NCBI GenBank assembly: GCA_025359205.1
Contig: JANYHD010000010.1
Span: 88,167-152,166, forward strand
DNA from: Gammaproteobacteria bacterium
GTDB lineage: Bacteria; Pseudomonadota; Gammaproteobacteria; Steroidobacterales; Steroidobacteraceae
DNA length: 64,000 bases
Direction of reading: 5' to 3'
Each line of letters starts with the position of its first letter. Within the stretch, counting starts at the first letter, position 1. Positions 54,678 to 64,000 of the stretch are shown here, in pieces. The notes under the pieces are model-generated. The model worked only from the letters and a program-made list of their open reading frames with translations. It ran no database searches and was not told the DNA's origin. The translations under genes were made by a program, and so were the position numbers.

Positions 54678-55628
54678 TCAGGCTCCCAGCAGCAGGTGGA
54701 CCAGCAGGCCCAGCACGGCGAACAGGAAGGCGGTGGCCATCAGCTCCGGCGCGCGGAACACGCGCAACTTGGCCGAAACGGTTTCGATGAGCGCGAGGCC
54801 GGCGCCAGCCCCGAGGAGCTTCAGCCCCAGCACTGGCACCGAAATGAGCAGGCCGACCGGGCCCTGGCTTTCGGTCGCTACGCCCCACGGCACGAACAGC
54901 GCTATGCCGATGCACACGTAGTTGAACAGCTTGAGCGCCGCCGCCCATTCCATCAGCGCCAGGTGGCGCGCCGAGTATTCCAGCAGCATCGCCTCGTGGA
55001 TCATCGTCAGTTCCAGGTGCGTGGCCGGATTGTCGACCGGGATGCGGGCGTTTTCCGCCAGCAGCACCAGTGTGAAGGCGACGGCCGTGAAGGCCAGGCT
55101 CGGGTAGAGCGCGAGCGTCTGGCCGCTCAGGTGCTCCGCGATCGCGGCAAGCGAGGTGGTCTGCGATATGAGTGCGGCGACGAAGATCACCATCAGCAGG
55201 GCCGGTTCGGCCAGGAACCCCACCATCATCTCGCGCCGGGCGCCGAGCGTGCCGAACGCGGTGCCGACGTCCATCGCCGCCAGCGACATGAACATGCGCG
55301 CGGTGGCGAGCAGGCCCACCAAAGCGATGCTGTCCGCCGCGATCGTGAGCGGCAGGCGCGTGCCCATCGAGGGGATGATGGCCGCGGCCAGCACCATGGC
55401 GCCGAACACCATGTACGGCGTGATGCGGAACAGCGCCGAAGCGCGCTCCGCCAGTACCGCGTCCTTGTGAAAGAGCTTGCGAATGCCGCGATAGGGTTGC
55501 AGCACGCTCGGGGCGCTGCGGTTCTGCAGCCAGGCGCGGCACTGGTTCACCCAGCCGACAAACAGCGGCGCCGCAAGGATCGCAGCAATGATCTCCAACC
55601 CCTGGGTACTGAGACTAAGCGGGCTCAT
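54678..55628 (-). CDS. HyfC/NuoH-like membrane subunit
   Basis: A 316-residue NuoH/HycD-family protein, linking the membrane arm to the soluble arm. Conserved loops: PYRGIRKLFHKDAV, LAAMDVGTAFGTLGARREMM, and LAENARIPVDNPATHLELTM (the acidic NuoH loop). ATG overlaps the hyfB-type stop (ATGA). Confidence 0.9.
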   Translation of the reverse strand: MSPLSLSTQGLEIIAAILAAPLFVGWVNQCRAWLQNRSAPSVLQPYRGIRKLFHKDAVLAERASALFRITPYMVFGAMVLAAAIIPSMGTRLPLTIAADSIALVGLLATARMFMSLAAMDVGTAFGTLGARREMMVGFLAEPALLMVIFVAALISQTTSLAAIAEHLSGQTLALYPSLAFTAVAFTLVLLAENARIPVDNPATHLELTMIHEAMLLEYSARHLALMEWAAALKLFNYVCIGIALFVPWGVATESQGPVGLLISVPVLGLKLLGAGAGLALIETVSAKLRVFRAPELMATAFLFAVLGLLVHLLLGA

Positions 55629-57622
55629 AGCACCAGCGCCAGCAGCACCAGCAGCGTCACGAAGCTGTAGAGCAGGTAAGTCGAGATTCGTCCCTGCTGC
55701 AGCACCGTCACCAGCTCGGCCACGCGGCGGACGAGCTGGCCGACCGGTTCGTAGCCGTAGCGCCAGATGCGGTCGGTGACTGCCATGCGATAGCGCGGCA
55801 GGTGGTCGAATGCGCTCGGCAGCTCGCGCTCAATCAGGAAGAAGGGTTGGAAGATATGCCGGATCGGCTGGCCGAAGCCCTCGGCGGAATCCTGCATGCG
55901 TGCGTCGATCCGCACGAAGCCGCAATCCCAGGCCGGCGCGCGCCGCGCGCGGCGGTGGTAGAACATGCGCACCCCCAGGAGCGTCAGCACGATGACCAGC
56001 GCCGCGATCACGAGGAAAACCAGTGGGCCATAGGAGGCGCCGCGGGCTGCGGCGGGCGCCAGCAGCCACCAGTGCGCGGCTGGGTCGGCGAGCGATGCGC
56101 CGAGCAGGCCGCGACTGACCGTGTTGAGCAGGCTGATCACCTGCACCGGCAGCACGCCGAGCGCCACGCAGCCGGCGGCCAGCCAGACCAGGCCCAGCCG
56201 CTCGAGCAGGCCGGCGTCCTGCGCCTGCGCGAGGCCGGGTTCACGCGGCTGGCCGAGAAAGATAATGCCGTAGAACTTGACCATCGCATAGCCGGCCAGC
56301 GCCGTGCACAGCGCGACGATTGCGGCGCCGACTGGCAGCAACATGTCGACGAAGGCGCGCGGCACGTCGCCCGCAAACAGGAAGGCCTGCAGCAGCAGCC
56401 ACTCCGAAACGAAACCGTTCAGCGGGGGCAGCCCCGCGATCGCCAGGGCGCCAATCAGCGTGGGCCAGGCTACCCAGGGCATGCGGTGTATCAGGCCGCC
56501 GAGCTTGCCGAGGTTGCGCTCGCCGGTGGCGTGCAGCACAGCGCCGGTACCGAGAAACAACAGGCTCTTCATGCAGGCGTGGTTGAGGCAGTGGTAGAGC
56601 GAGGCGATCAGGGCCAGCGCGGCCAGTGCGCTCATGCCGAAGCCGTGGAAAATGATCGCCAACCCGAGGCCGGCGAAGATGATGCCGATGTTTTCGATCG
56701 ACGACCACGCCAGCAACCGTTTCATATCGTTCTGCACGGCGGTGAAGATCACACCGTAGAAAGCACTGGCCAGGCCGATGGCGAGCGCCACCAGGCCCCA
56801 CCACCAGGGCGGCGTGCCCAGCAGGTCGAAAGTCACGCGCAGCACGCCGTAAATTGCGGTCTTCAGCATCACGCCGCTCATCAGCGCCGACACGGGCGAT
56901 GGTGCGGCCGGGTGCGCTTCGGGCAACCACACGTGCAGCGGCACCAAGCCCGCCTTGGCGCCGAAGCCGAGTAGCGCCAGCATGAAGGCTACCGTGCTCC
57001 ACGGTGGACTGAGGTGGGCCGCGCGCATCGAGTCGAACGTGAATTGCCAGCTACCGCCCTGCAGCACGCCAAAGCTGAGCAGAATGGCCAGCGCGCCGAG
57101 GTGCGCGATCAGCAGGTACAGAAAACCGGCGCGGCGGATTTCCGCCAGACGGTGCTGCGTGGTCACCAGAAAATACGAAGACAGCGCCATCAATTCCCAG
57201 GCCACCATGAAGGCGTAGGCGTCGTCGGCGAGCAGCACGCAGCCCATGCTCGCGAGGAAGATATGGTATTGCAGGCACAGGAGCCCAGGCGCCGCGCCGT
57301 GGCCCTGGCGGAAGTAGCCCCCGGCGAACAGTGATATGCCGGTGGTCGCCGCGCCCAGCAACATGAGGAACAGGCAGGAGAGAGAATCGCAGCGCAGATG
57401 CAGCGGCAGATCGGGCAGGCCGATCAGCAGCACGACGTGCGACGCTGGCGCATTGATGCCACGCACAGCGATCGCCGCGAGCGCCAGGCCGCACAGTGCG
57501 CTCAGCGGAAACAGCACGTGGCCGACAATCTTGATGCTGTGCGGCCGAACCAGGCCGGCCAATCCAATGACGCCCCAGGCGGCTATCAGTAGCAGACAGC
57601 CATCGAGCGGCGTGGTCGGCAT
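55625..57622 (-). CDS. Antiporter-like proton channel subunit (HyfB type)
   Basis: A 665-residue NuoL/MrpA-type protein with about 16 helices: ADDAYAFMVAWELMALSSYF (Glu), GFGAKAGLVPLHVWLPEAHP (Lys), NDMKRLLAWSSIENIGIIFA, and a C-terminal domain after about 560. First gene of the six-gene operon. ATG at 57622; a GTG 9 bases upstream is possible. The promoter is shared with the divergent RHH gene. Confidence 0.9.
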   Translation of the reverse strand: MPTTPLDGCLLLIAAWGVIGLAGLVRPHSIKIVGHVLFPLSALCGLALAAIAVRGINAPASHVVLLIGLPDLPLHLRCDSLSCLFLMLLGAATTGISLFAGGYFRQGHGAAPGLLCLQYHIFLASMGCVLLADDAYAFMVAWELMALSSYFLVTTQHRLAEIRRAGFLYLLIAHLGALAILLSFGVLQGGSWQFTFDSMRAAHLSPPWSTVAFMLALLGFGAKAGLVPLHVWLPEAHPAAPSPVSALMSGVMLKTAIYGVLRVTFDLLGTPPWWWGLVALAIGLASAFYGVIFTAVQNDMKRLLAWSSIENIGIIFAGLGLAIIFHGFGMSALAALALIASLYHCLNHACMKSLLFLGTGAVLHATGERNLGKLGGLIHRMPWVAWPTLIGALAIAGLPPLNGFVSEWLLLQAFLFAGDVPRAFVDMLLPVGAAIVALCTALAGYAMVKFYGIIFLGQPREPGLAQAQDAGLLERLGLVWLAAGCVALGVLPVQVISLLNTVSRGLLGASLADPAAHWWLLAPAAARGASYGPLVFLVIAALVIVLTLLGVRMFYHRRARRAPAWDCGFVRIDARMQDSAEGFGQPIRHIFQPFFLIERELPSAFDHLPRYRMAVTDRIWRYGYEPVGQLVRRVAELVTVLQQGRISTYLLYSFVTLLVLLALVL

Positions 57623-57677
57623 GGTCAGCACAGCATAGTCACCGTCGCGGGCGCCGCAGCCGGCCGGGCCAGGTTGC

Positions 57678-57693
57678 GGATTACAGTGAATCC
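57678..57693. promoter_or_regulatory. Inverted repeat between the Hyf-type operon and the RHH gene
   Basis: GGATT (57678-57682) and AATCC (57689-57693) with a 6-base spacer, in the 94-base divergent gap. Short, but it is the only dyad there and lies where an RHH dimer could bind. Speculative. Confidence 0.3.
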
Positions 57694-57716
57694 AATTACC
57701 CTTTCATTATCATCCT

Positions 57717-57929
57717 ATGCACCGGACAAGTAAACCCGTGAAACGCCGCGGCGTCGCCCACAGCGAACAGCGCACCGCGCGGCTGACAATCCTCATCGAT
57801 CCGCGCAAGAAGGCCGTGCTGGAACAGCTGTGCGCGTCCGAAGATGTCACGCCCTCGCAGCTCCTGCGCAAGCTGATCCGTGGATATATCGAGGAGCGAC
57901 TCGGGCGGCCGTGGCGGCCGGAAGGCTAA
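57717..57929 (+). CDS. Ribbon-helix-helix (CopG-type) DNA-binding protein
   Basis: A 70-residue protein. The N-terminal strand TARLTILIDPRKKAVLEQL and helices EDVTPSQLLRKLIRGYIEER fit the RHH fold, with a basic N-terminal tail. It diverges from the Hyf-type operon with only 94 bases between, so it may regulate it. No Shine-Dalgarno is seen before the ATG (AT-rich TTATCATCC), so it may be leaderless. The 3' end overlaps ubiA by 4 bases. Confidence 0.8.
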   Translation: MHRTSKPVKRRGVAHSEQRTARLTILIDPRKKAVLEQLCASEDVTPSQLLRKLIRGYIEERLGRPWRPEG

Positions 57930-59014
57930 CGGCGCGCGGCGTATTCGAGGATCACGCCGGCCAGGATCACGATGCCGAAGTAGTTGTTGTTATGGAAGGC
58001 GCGCATGCAGCCTTCCGCATCACGGGCGCGGGCCAGCCACTGTTGCCACACGAAGAGGGCAGCGCCAACCGCCAGCGCCCAGTAGTACGGCGGGCCCAGC
58101 GCCAGCAGCCGCCCCGCAAACAGCAGCGCGAACAAAACCATCACCTGCATCGCGCCAACCATCATGAGATCCAGGTCACCGAAGGTGATCGCGCTCGACT
58201 TGATGCCAATGCGCAAATCGTCAGGCCGGTCGGCCATCGCATAGAAAGTGTCGTAGACGCCCGCCCAGACCACCGCAGCGAGCATCAGCACCCAGCCCAC
58301 GCGCGGCACCTTGCCGAGCTCGGCGGCATAGGCCATGGGGACGCCCCAGCCGAAGCACAATCCCAGGTAGAGCTGCGGTATCGCGAAGAAGCGCTTGAGC
58401 AGCGGATAGGTCGCTGTCAGCGCCGCGCCGATGAAAGCCAGCTTCACACACAGCGCATTGAGTTGCAGCACCAGCAGGAACGCAAGGCCGATCAGCGCCG
58501 CGAACAGCAGCAGGGCCTCGGCCGGCGTCACGCGCCGCGCCGCGAGCGGCCGGGAGCGCGTGCGGCGCACGTGCGGATCGATGTCGCGGTCATACAGGTC
58601 ATTGATGACGCAACCGGCCGAGCGCATCAGCACCGTGCCGGCGAGGAAGATCGCGAGCAGGCGCGGCTGCGGATGACCGCCCGATGCGCTCCACAACGCC
58701 CACAGCGTCGGCCATAGCAACAGCCAGATGCCGATCGGGCGATCGAGTCGCATCAGCAGGCCGAAATCGAGCAGCCGCTGTTGCAGCCAGTGCAGCGCCG
58801 GCTGCGTCACAGGGAAAAAAGGCGCTGGCAATACCTCTACGGGTGAATCGCCCGCGCGCGAATCGGCAACAGCTGAATTGGTCACAGGCAAAATAGTCAC
58901 GGCAGCAGCAGTCGCGGGTGCAGCAGCGGGCGGCTCTTGCGTCAACGGAAAATCCGGCGGCGGCTCGCCGGCCGGTTCGCCCGCAGGCAATTCGAAATCA
59001 ACCGACGCGGCCAT
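57926..59014 (-). CDS. ubiA: UbiA, 4-hydroxybenzoate polyprenyltransferase with N-terminal extension
   Basis: A 362-residue ubiquinone-pathway prenyltransferase. Core motifs: MRLDRPIGIWLLLWPTLWAL, the Asp motif GCVINDLYDRDIDPHVRRT, and YDTFYAMADRPDD. The core starts near residue 73, so there is a ~70-residue Ala/Pro/Val-rich extension with a repeated FP(L/V)TQ. AGGAG 6 bases before the ATG at 59014 supports translating the extension; a GTG at 58810 would give the usual length but has no ribosome site. Confidence 0.92.
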   Translation of the reverse strand: MAASVDFELPAGEPAGEPPPDFPLTQEPPAAAPATAAAVTILPVTNSAVADSRAGDSPVEVLPAPFFPVTQPALHWLQQRLLDFGLLMRLDRPIGIWLLLWPTLWALWSASGGHPQPRLLAIFLAGTVLMRSAGCVINDLYDRDIDPHVRRTRSRPLAARRVTPAEALLLFAALIGLAFLLVLQLNALCVKLAFIGAALTATYPLLKRFFAIPQLYLGLCFGWGVPMAYAAELGKVPRVGWVLMLAAVVWAGVYDTFYAMADRPDDLRIGIKSSAITFGDLDLMMVGAMQVMVLFALLFAGRLLALGPPYYWALAVGAALFVWQQWLARARDAEGCMRAFHNNNYFGIVILAGVILEYAARR

Positions 59015-61127
59015 ACTGCTCTCCTGCGCCCACCCAGCGCGCGATCAGACCCAGGCAGACCTGTGGTTGTTCCCGCTGCAACCGCTCGGCCGCAGCGCGC
59101 ACCTGCGGCAGCAGGTCGGCGTCGCGGATCAGATCGGCCACGCGCAGCTGCGCAAGACCCGTCTGGCGCGTGCCGAGCAGTTCGCCGGGGCCACGCAGCT
59201 CCAGGTCGCGCCGCGCGATCTCGAAACCGTCGTTGCTCTCGCGCAGCACCTTGAGCCGCGCGCGCGCCAGCTCCGACAGCGGTGCACGATACAGCAGCAC
59301 GCAGCTGCTCGCCTGCGCGCCGCGGCCGACGCGGCCACGCAGCTGGTGGAGCTGCGCCAGTCCCATGCGTTCGGCGTTGTCGATCACCATCACGCTGGCA
59401 TTGGGCACATCCACGCCCACTTCGATGACGGTGGTCGCCACGAGCAGCTGGATTTCACCGTGCGCAAAGGCGTGCATCACCGCTTCCTTGCGCGCGGGCG
59501 TGAGCCGCCCGTGCACCAGGCCGACGCGCACGCCGGGCAGCGCTTCGGTGAGCGCCGCGGCGGATTCCTCCGCGGCCTGGCAGCGCAGCTCCTCGGATTC
59601 CTCGATCAGCGCACACACCCAGTAGGCCTGGCCGCCGGCGCGGCAGGTCTCGTCGATCCGCGCGACGATTTCGGCGCGGCGCTCCTCGGGCACTACCACG
59701 GTGCGCACGGGCGTGCGGCCGGGCGGCAGCTCGTCAATGACGGAGACATCGAGGTCTGCATACGCGGTCATCGCCAGGGTCCGCGGAATGGGTGTCGCGG
59801 TCATGATCAGCTGGTGAGGCATGTGGCCGCGACCCTTTTGCCGCAGCAGCAGCCGCTGCTCGACGCCGAAGCGGTGCTGCTCGTCGATGATCGCGAGTGC
59901 CAGTGAGTGGAATTCCACGCTCTCCTGGAACAACGCGTGCGTGCCCACGACCAGGGGCAATTGCCCGGCGGCCAGGCCTGCAAGCGTCGTGCGGCGCGCG
60001 CGGGCATTCATCGAGCCGGTGACCAGCGCTACCGGAATGTCGAGCGGCGCGAACCACTGCTTCAGCGTGCGCGCGTGCTGTTCGGCCAGTAGTTCCGTTG
60101 GCGCCATCAGCGCCACCTGCGCGCGCGCGCCGATCGCCAGTGCGGCCGCCGCCGCCGCGACCGCGGTCTTGCCGCAGCCCACATCGCCCTGCACCAGCCG
60201 CGTCATCGGCTGCGCCAGTGCAAGATCCGCATTGATCTCACCCAGTACACGTGTCTGCGCGGCGGTGAAACGGAACGGCAGTTGCCCCATGAATCGCTGC
60301 TGCAGCAGCGCGCCGCCCGTGAGCGCCATGGCGTTGTCGGCCTTGGTCGCGCGGCGCAGTGCCATGAGCGACAGCTGATGGGCGAGCAGTTCCTCGAGCG
60401 CCAGGCGCCGCTGTGCCGGATGCGCGCCGGTAGCCAGCGTCGCGAGTTCGGTGCCGACCGGAGGCTGGTGCAGGAACTCGAGCGCGGCGCGCAATTCGGG
60501 CAGCTTCATCTGCGCGCGCAACTCGCGCGGCAGGTAATCGACCAACGCGGTCGCGGCGGTGGCAACAAAGGCACGCTGCACCAATCCGCGCAGACGGCCC
60601 TGCGTGATGCCCTCGGTGGCCGGATAGATCGGCGTCAGCGTCTGCGGCAGCGCCTCGCCGCTCGCGCCGACGCCGCGATATTCCGGGTGCACGATCTCCA
60701 GGCCGAGCGGGCCGCGCCGCACCTCGCCGTGGCAGCGCAGACGCGTGCCGCGCGCCAGGCCGGCGCGCTGTGCGTTCGAGAAATAGAAGAAGCGCAGTGT
60801 CAGGGTGCCGGTGCCATCGCCGAGGCGCACCATGAGCTGGCGGCGGCGACGGATCACTACTTCGGCCAACAGCACTTCGCCCTCGACCACCGCGCGCGCT
60901 CCGGCTTGCAGCGCGCCGATTGGCACGACGCGGGTGCGATCCTCGTAGCGCAGCGGCAGGATGAACAGCAGGTCGCTCTGCGTGTGCACGCCAAGCCGCG
61001 CGAGGCGGCCGGCGAGCTGTGGGCCTACGCCGCGGATCGCCACAGCGCCCGCGCCGCCCGCAGTAGCGCCCGCAGCGTCAGCGCTGGCCGAGGCCGGCGC
61101 GCCGCTCAGGCGAGGCTGAGTATGCAC
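58998..61127 (-). CDS. recG: RecG ATP-dependent DNA helicase
   Basis: A 709-residue superfamily 2 helicase for stalled forks and branch migration. Wedge/OB domain ([36 protein letters not shown]), Walker [16 protein letters not shown] box (DEQHRFGV), [11 protein letters not shown], and [11 protein letters not shown]. The GTG at 61127, inside the ridA end, is the best fit to family length (E. coli 693). The frame is open further upstream but that is ridA antisense-phase, not protein. Confidence 0.93.
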   Translation of the reverse strand: MHTQPRLSGAPASASADAAGATAGGAGAVAIRGVGPQLAGRLARLGVHTQSDLLFILPLRYEDRTRVVPIGALQAGARAVVEGEVLLAEVVIRRRRQLMVRLGDGTGTLTLRFFYFSNAQRAGLARGTRLRCHGEVRRGPLGLEIVHPEYRGVGASGEALPQTLTPIYPATEGITQGRLRGLVQRAFVATAATALVDYLPRELRAQMKLPELRAALEFLHQPPVGTELATLATGAHPAQRRLALEELLAHQLSLMALRRATKADNAMALTGGALLQQRFMGQLPFRFTAAQTRVLGEINADLALAQPMTRLVQGDVGCGKTAVAAAAAALAIGARAQVALMAPTELLAEQHARTLKQWFAPLDIPVALVTGSMNARARRTTLAGLAAGQLPLVVGTHALFQESVEFHSLALAIIDEQHRFGVEQRLLLRQKGRGHMPHQLIMTATPIPRTLAMTAYADLDVSVIDELPPGRTPVRTVVVPEERRAEIVARIDETCRAGGQAYWVCALIEESEELRCQAAEESAAALTEALPGVRVGLVHGRLTPARKEAVMHAFAHGEIQLLVATTVIEVGVDVPNASVMVIDNAERMGLAQLHQLRGRVGRGAQASSCVLLYRAPLSELARARLKVLRESNDGFEIARRDLELRGPGELLGTRQTGLAQLRVADLIRDADLLPQVRAAAERLQREQPQVCLGLIARWVGAGEQYGRVG

Positions 61128-61486
61128 TCCATCTCGACGCGGGCGCCGCGCGGGAGCGCGGCTACGCCCACCGCCGCGCGCGCCGGGTAGGGGGTCGTGA
61201 AATAGGTCGCCATGATCTCGTTGACCTTGGGGAAGTGCGTCATATCGGTGAGGAACACTGAAAGCTTCACGACATTGGCGAGCGTGCCACCCGCGGCCTC
61301 GGCGATTGCGCGGAGATTGTCGAACACGCGGCGGATCTCGGCCTCGATGTCGCCGCTCACCAGCACGCCGGTGGCCGGGTCGAGCGGGATCTGCCCCGAA
61401 ATGTACACGGTGTCGCCGGCGCGGACGGCCTGCGAGTAGGTGCCGATCGCCTGTGGCGCGCGGCTGGTCTGGACTACGGTGCTCAT
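61106..61486 (-). CDS. ridA: RidA-family imine/enamine deaminase
   Basis: A 126-residue YjgF/YER057c/UK114 protein: [38 protein letters not shown], and the catalytic Arg region [20 protein letters not shown]. It hydrolyses reactive 2-aminoacrylate. The ATG overlaps the spoT stop (ATGA). Normal length. Confidence 0.94.
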   Translation of the reverse strand: MSTVVQTSRAPQAIGTYSQAVRAGDTVYISGQIPLDPATGVLVSGDIEAEIRRVFDNLRAIAEAAGGTLANVVKLSVFLTDMTHFPKVNEIMATYFTTPYPARAAVGVAALPRGARVEMECILSLA

Positions 61487-63669
61487 GGCGGTGCGGGGTC
61501 CCTCTTGCGGTTCTGTCCGGCAATTGTACGCACGACGCGTATCACATCGCTCATCCGGCGCACAGTGCGGATCACGCGTGCCAGGTGCTCGCGGTCGCTC
61601 ACCTCGATCATGAAGGTCATGGTCGCGGTCTCGGACTCGTCGTGCTGGAAGTTGACGCTGCTGATATTGGTCTGCGTGCCCGAGATCGCGGCCGACACCG
61701 CGGCCAGCAGGCCCATGCGGTTCGCGGCCTCGACGCGGATCTCGGCATTGAAGAAGCGGCCGTCGCTGGCCTGCCAGTTGACCGGCAGCCAGTTTTCCGG
61801 GTGCTTGCGGTAGTCGGTGACGTTGGCGCAGGTCTCGCGGTGGATGACGATGCCACGGCCGGTGCTGAGGAAGGCGAGGATCGGATCGCCCGGCAGCGGA
61901 TAGCAGCAGTGCGCGTAGGTGACCAGCAGACCCTCGGCGCCGGCGACCTCGAGCGGCGCGGCCTGGCCGTTGCTGGCCTGCAGGTGATCGCCCGGCAGGA
62001 GCCGCCGCGCCACCAGCGGCGCCAGCCGCTCGCCCAGGCCGATCTTCTCGTACAGTTCCTCGGCCGTGTGCAGTGCGAACTCGCCCAGTGCGGCCGCGAG
62101 TGTCGCCGGTTCGACGCCGTCGAGCTCCACGTGGAACTCCGCCAGCGCCTGCTGGAGCAGGCGGCGCCCCAGCTCCACCGCCTCGTGGCTCTTGAGGCTC
62201 TTGAGATAGTGGCGGATGCCGCTGCGCGCCTTAGCCGTGACCACGAAGTTCACCCAGGCCGGGTTCGGGCGTGCGCCCTTCGCGGTGATGATGTGCACGG
62301 TCTGGCCGTTGCGCAGCACGGTGCGCAGCGGCGTCAGGCGGCGGTCGACCTTGGCCGCGACGCAGCGGTTGCCGACGTCGGTGTGGACGGCGTAGGCGAA
62401 ATCGACCACGGTCGCACCGCGCGGGAGCCGCAGGATCTCGCCGCGCGGCGTGAACACGTAGACCTTGTCCGGGAACAGATCGACCTTGACGCTCTCGATG
62501 AACTCCTCGGAATTGCCGCTCTCCTGCATCTGCATCAGGTGCGTGAGCCAGCTGCGCGCGCGTTCCTGCTGCGCCGAGCCCTCGCCGGCATGCTCCTTGT
62601 ATTTCCAGTGCGCGGCGATGCCCGACTCGGCCACCTGGTCCATCTCGCCGGTGCGGATCTGCACCTCGATCGGCACCGCATTCGGGCCGAACAGCGTGGT
62701 GTGGAGTGACTGGTAGCCGTTGACGCGCGGAATCGCGATGTAGTCCTTGAAACGCCCGGGCATCGGCTTGTAGACGGCGTGCACCACGCCGATCGCGCGG
62801 TAGCAGGTGTCGGCGCTGTCCACGATGATGCGCAGGCCATACACGTCGACGATCTCGGCCAGCGGCGCGCGCTTGCGCTGCATCTTCTGGTAGACGCTGT
62901 AGAGATGCTTCTCGCGCGTCTCCACCTTGGCATCGATGCCGGCCTTCTTCAGCGCCGGCTCGAGCTGCGCACTGATCTTGGCGAGGAACTCCTTCTGGTT
63001 GCCGATGGCGCGCTTGAGCGCGCGTTCGATGACGCGGTAGCGCTGCGGGTAGAGTGTGCGGAAACCGAGCTCCTCGAGCTCCAGCTTGATGGTGTAGAGG
63101 CCGAGCCGTTCGGCCACCGGCGCGTAGATGTCGAGTGTCTCGCGCGCCACCTGGCGGCGTTTCGCGGGCGGCACTGCATCCATCGTGCGCAGGTTGTGCG
63201 TGCGGTCGGCGAGCTTGACCAGAATGACGCGCAGGTCGCGCACCATCGCCAGCAGCATCTTGCGGAAGCTCTCGGCCTGCGCCTCCTGCCGGCTCTTGAA
63301 CTGGATCTGGTCGAGCTTGGTGACGCCATCGACGATCTCGGCCACGTCATTGCCGAAGCGCGCGGCGATTTCGGCCTTCGGCGTCGGCGTGTCCTCGATG
63401 ACATCGTGCAGGATCGCCGCGATCAGCGTGTCGGCGTCGAGATGGAGTTCGGCGAGGATTTCGGCCGCTGCCACCGGGTGTGCGATGTAGGGCTCGCCGC
63501 TGAGGCGTTTCTGGCCCTGGTGCGCGGCGGCGCCGAACTCGGCCGCGGCGCGCACGCGCTCGACCTGCTCAGGCGGCAGGTAGCTGCTGACCTTGGCCAG
63601 CAGGTCCTTGAGGCCGGGGGTGCGTCGGGTGCCAGGAAGCAGGCCCAGCAACTGCGACGCGTAGTCCAT
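61483..63669 (-). CDS. spoT: SpoT, bifunctional (p)ppGpp synthase/hydrolase
   Basis: A 728-residue stringent response enzyme. HD hydrolase domain with [12 protein letters not shown] and LHDVIEDT; synthetase domain with [25 protein letters not shown] and [17 protein letters not shown] domain [21 protein letters not shown]-terminal zinc-finger and ACT domains. Intact HD motif supports hydrolase activity. Follows rpoZ by 41 bases. Confidence 0.95.
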   Translation of the reverse strand: MDYASQLLGLLPGTRRTPGLKDLLAKVSSYLPPEQVERVRAAAEFGAAAHQGQKRLSGEPYIAHPVAAAEILAELHLDADTLIAAILHDVIEDTPTPKAEIAARFGNDVAEIVDGVTKLDQIQFKSRQEAQAESFRKMLLAMVRDLRVILVKLADRTHNLRTMDAVPPAKRRQVARETLDIYAPVAERLGLYTIKLELEELGFRTLYPQRYRVIERALKRAIGNQKEFLAKISAQLEPALKKAGIDAKVETREKHLYSVYQKMQRKRAPLAEIVDVYGLRIIVDSADTCYRAIGVVHAVYKPMPGRFKDYIAIPRVNGYQSLHTTLFGPNAVPIEVQIRTGEMDQVAESGIAAHWKYKEHAGEGSAQQERARSWLTHLMQMQESGNSEEFIESVKVDLFPDKVYVFTPRGEILRLPRGATVVDFAYAVHTDVGNRCVAAKVDRRLTPLRTVLRNGQTVHIITAKGARPNPAWVNFVVTAKARSGIRHYLKSLKSHEAVELGRRLLQQALAEFHVELDGVEPATLAAALGEFALHTAEELYEKIGLGERLAPLVARRLLPGDHLQASNGQAAPLEVAGAEGLLVTYAHCCYPLPGDPILAFLSTGRGIVIHRETCANVTDYRKHPENWLPVNWQASDGRFFNAEIRVEAANRMGLLAAVSAAISGTQTNISSVNFQHDESETATMTFMIEVSDREHLARVIRTVRRMSDVIRVVRTIAGQNRKRDPAPP

Positions 63670-63710
63670 GGGCTGAAGCTCTAACGCGGGGGCGCTAGCG
63701 CGCAGCCCCG

Positions 63711-63998
63711 TCAGTCGCGGTCGATCAGGCCGAACTGCGGCGCGCGGAAGGTGGACTCATTCTCCGCATCCGGCATCGGTGAGGCCACCGATTCGGGCTC
63801 GGGCTCGCGCAGCATCTCGGGGGTGATGTTGCCGGCGGCGATTTCGCGCAGCGCCAGCACGGTACATTTGTCGTTGTCGACCGGCACGGTGGCCTCGGCG
63901 CCATTGGCCAGCCGGCGCGCACGCTGCGAGGCCAGCAGCACCAGCTGGAACAGGTTATCGACGTTCTCGAGGCAATCTTCGACGGTGACTCTGGCCAT
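63711..63998 (-). CDS. rpoZ: RNA polymerase omega subunit
   Basis: A 95-residue omega subunit: [40 protein letters not shown], and [15 protein letters not shown]. It stabilises beta' and forms part of ppGpp site 1. First gene of the rpoZ-spoT-ridA-recG-ubiA run. Its promoter lies beyond the window. Confidence 0.95.
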   Translation of the reverse strand: MARVTVEDCLENVDNLFQLVLLASQRARRLANGAEATVPVDNDKCTVLALREIAAGNITPEMLREPEPESVASPMPDAENESTFRAPQFGLIDRD

Positions 63999-64000
63999 GG

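Noticed and set aside
61128..61523. Upstream extension of the recG frame
   Set aside because: Out-of-phase reading of ridA; RecG homology begins near 61127.

Overview
The window is a dense, GC-rich bacterial chromosome segment with nearly continuous coding, many 1-8 bp start/stop overlaps, and frequent GTG or TTG starts. The block rpoZ-spoT-ridA-recG-ubiA, the aa3 oxidase genes with CtaG, SURF1 and a DUF2909 protein, and mnmG, trkAH, uvrD and bioBCD point to a gammaproteobacterium. I would guess the Xanthomonadales/Nevskiales/Steroidobacterales neighbourhood; the order is inferred from gene content, not proven. I saw no rRNA, tRNA, CRISPR array, prophage or insertion sequence.

Layout. 1-2415 (+): the end of mnmG, an SPFH/NfeD membrane pair and a CBS-domain protein. 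2416-4709: a sparse stretch with a short minus-strand ORF, a YeeE/YedE-type sulfur transporter in two pieces (the second looks eroded), and a polyamine-binding-type lipoprotein. 4730-15369 (-): a tightly coupled chain of trkA, trkH, an MFS carrier, a Tat-exported serine hydrolase, an APC permease, a dimethylglycine/sarcosine dehydrogenase-like flavoenzyme and a choline-kinase-like phosphotransferase. 15404-18500 (-): uvrD and a glyoxalase-II-like hydrolase. 18531-28198: DUF3293, two DMT transporters, an FMN reductase, the heme A and oxidase assembly genes (ctaB, ctaA, an SCO-like protein, SURF1, DUF2909), a GT39-type glycosyltransferase and an exported M20 amidohydrolase. 28400-38384: a TolB/TPR membrane protein, an ECF sigma/anti-sigma pair facing a metallophosphoesterase-cupredoxin operon, two exported peptidase-like proteins and a cupin.

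38385-39347 looks like the eroded remains of an integron gene-cassette array with no integrase: one full attC-like site, one half-site, a four-helix membrane protein and a Sel1-like ORF fragment. 39348-47641 (-): a molybdopterin oxidoreductase with a di-heme cytochrome c, an esterase, then the structural aa3 oxidase operon ctaC-ctaD-small protein-ctaG-ctaE. 47744-50325 (-): bioB-bioC-bioD with a candidate BirA operator. 50460-57622 (-): six subunits of a hydrogenase-4-like membrane complex (hyfB, C, E, F, G, I types). Its large subunit lacks the cysteines that bind the NiFe centre, so it is better read as an energy-converting hydrogenase-related (Ehr) complex. A divergent ribbon-helix-helix regulator sits beside it. 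57926-63998 (-): rpoZ-spoT-ridA-recG-ubiA.

The points most worth following up are the attC-bearing cassette remnant, the NiFe-less Hyf/Ehr complex with its candidate regulator, and a pair of mirror-image ECF promoters with identical spacing between the divergent sigma and metallophosphoesterase operons.
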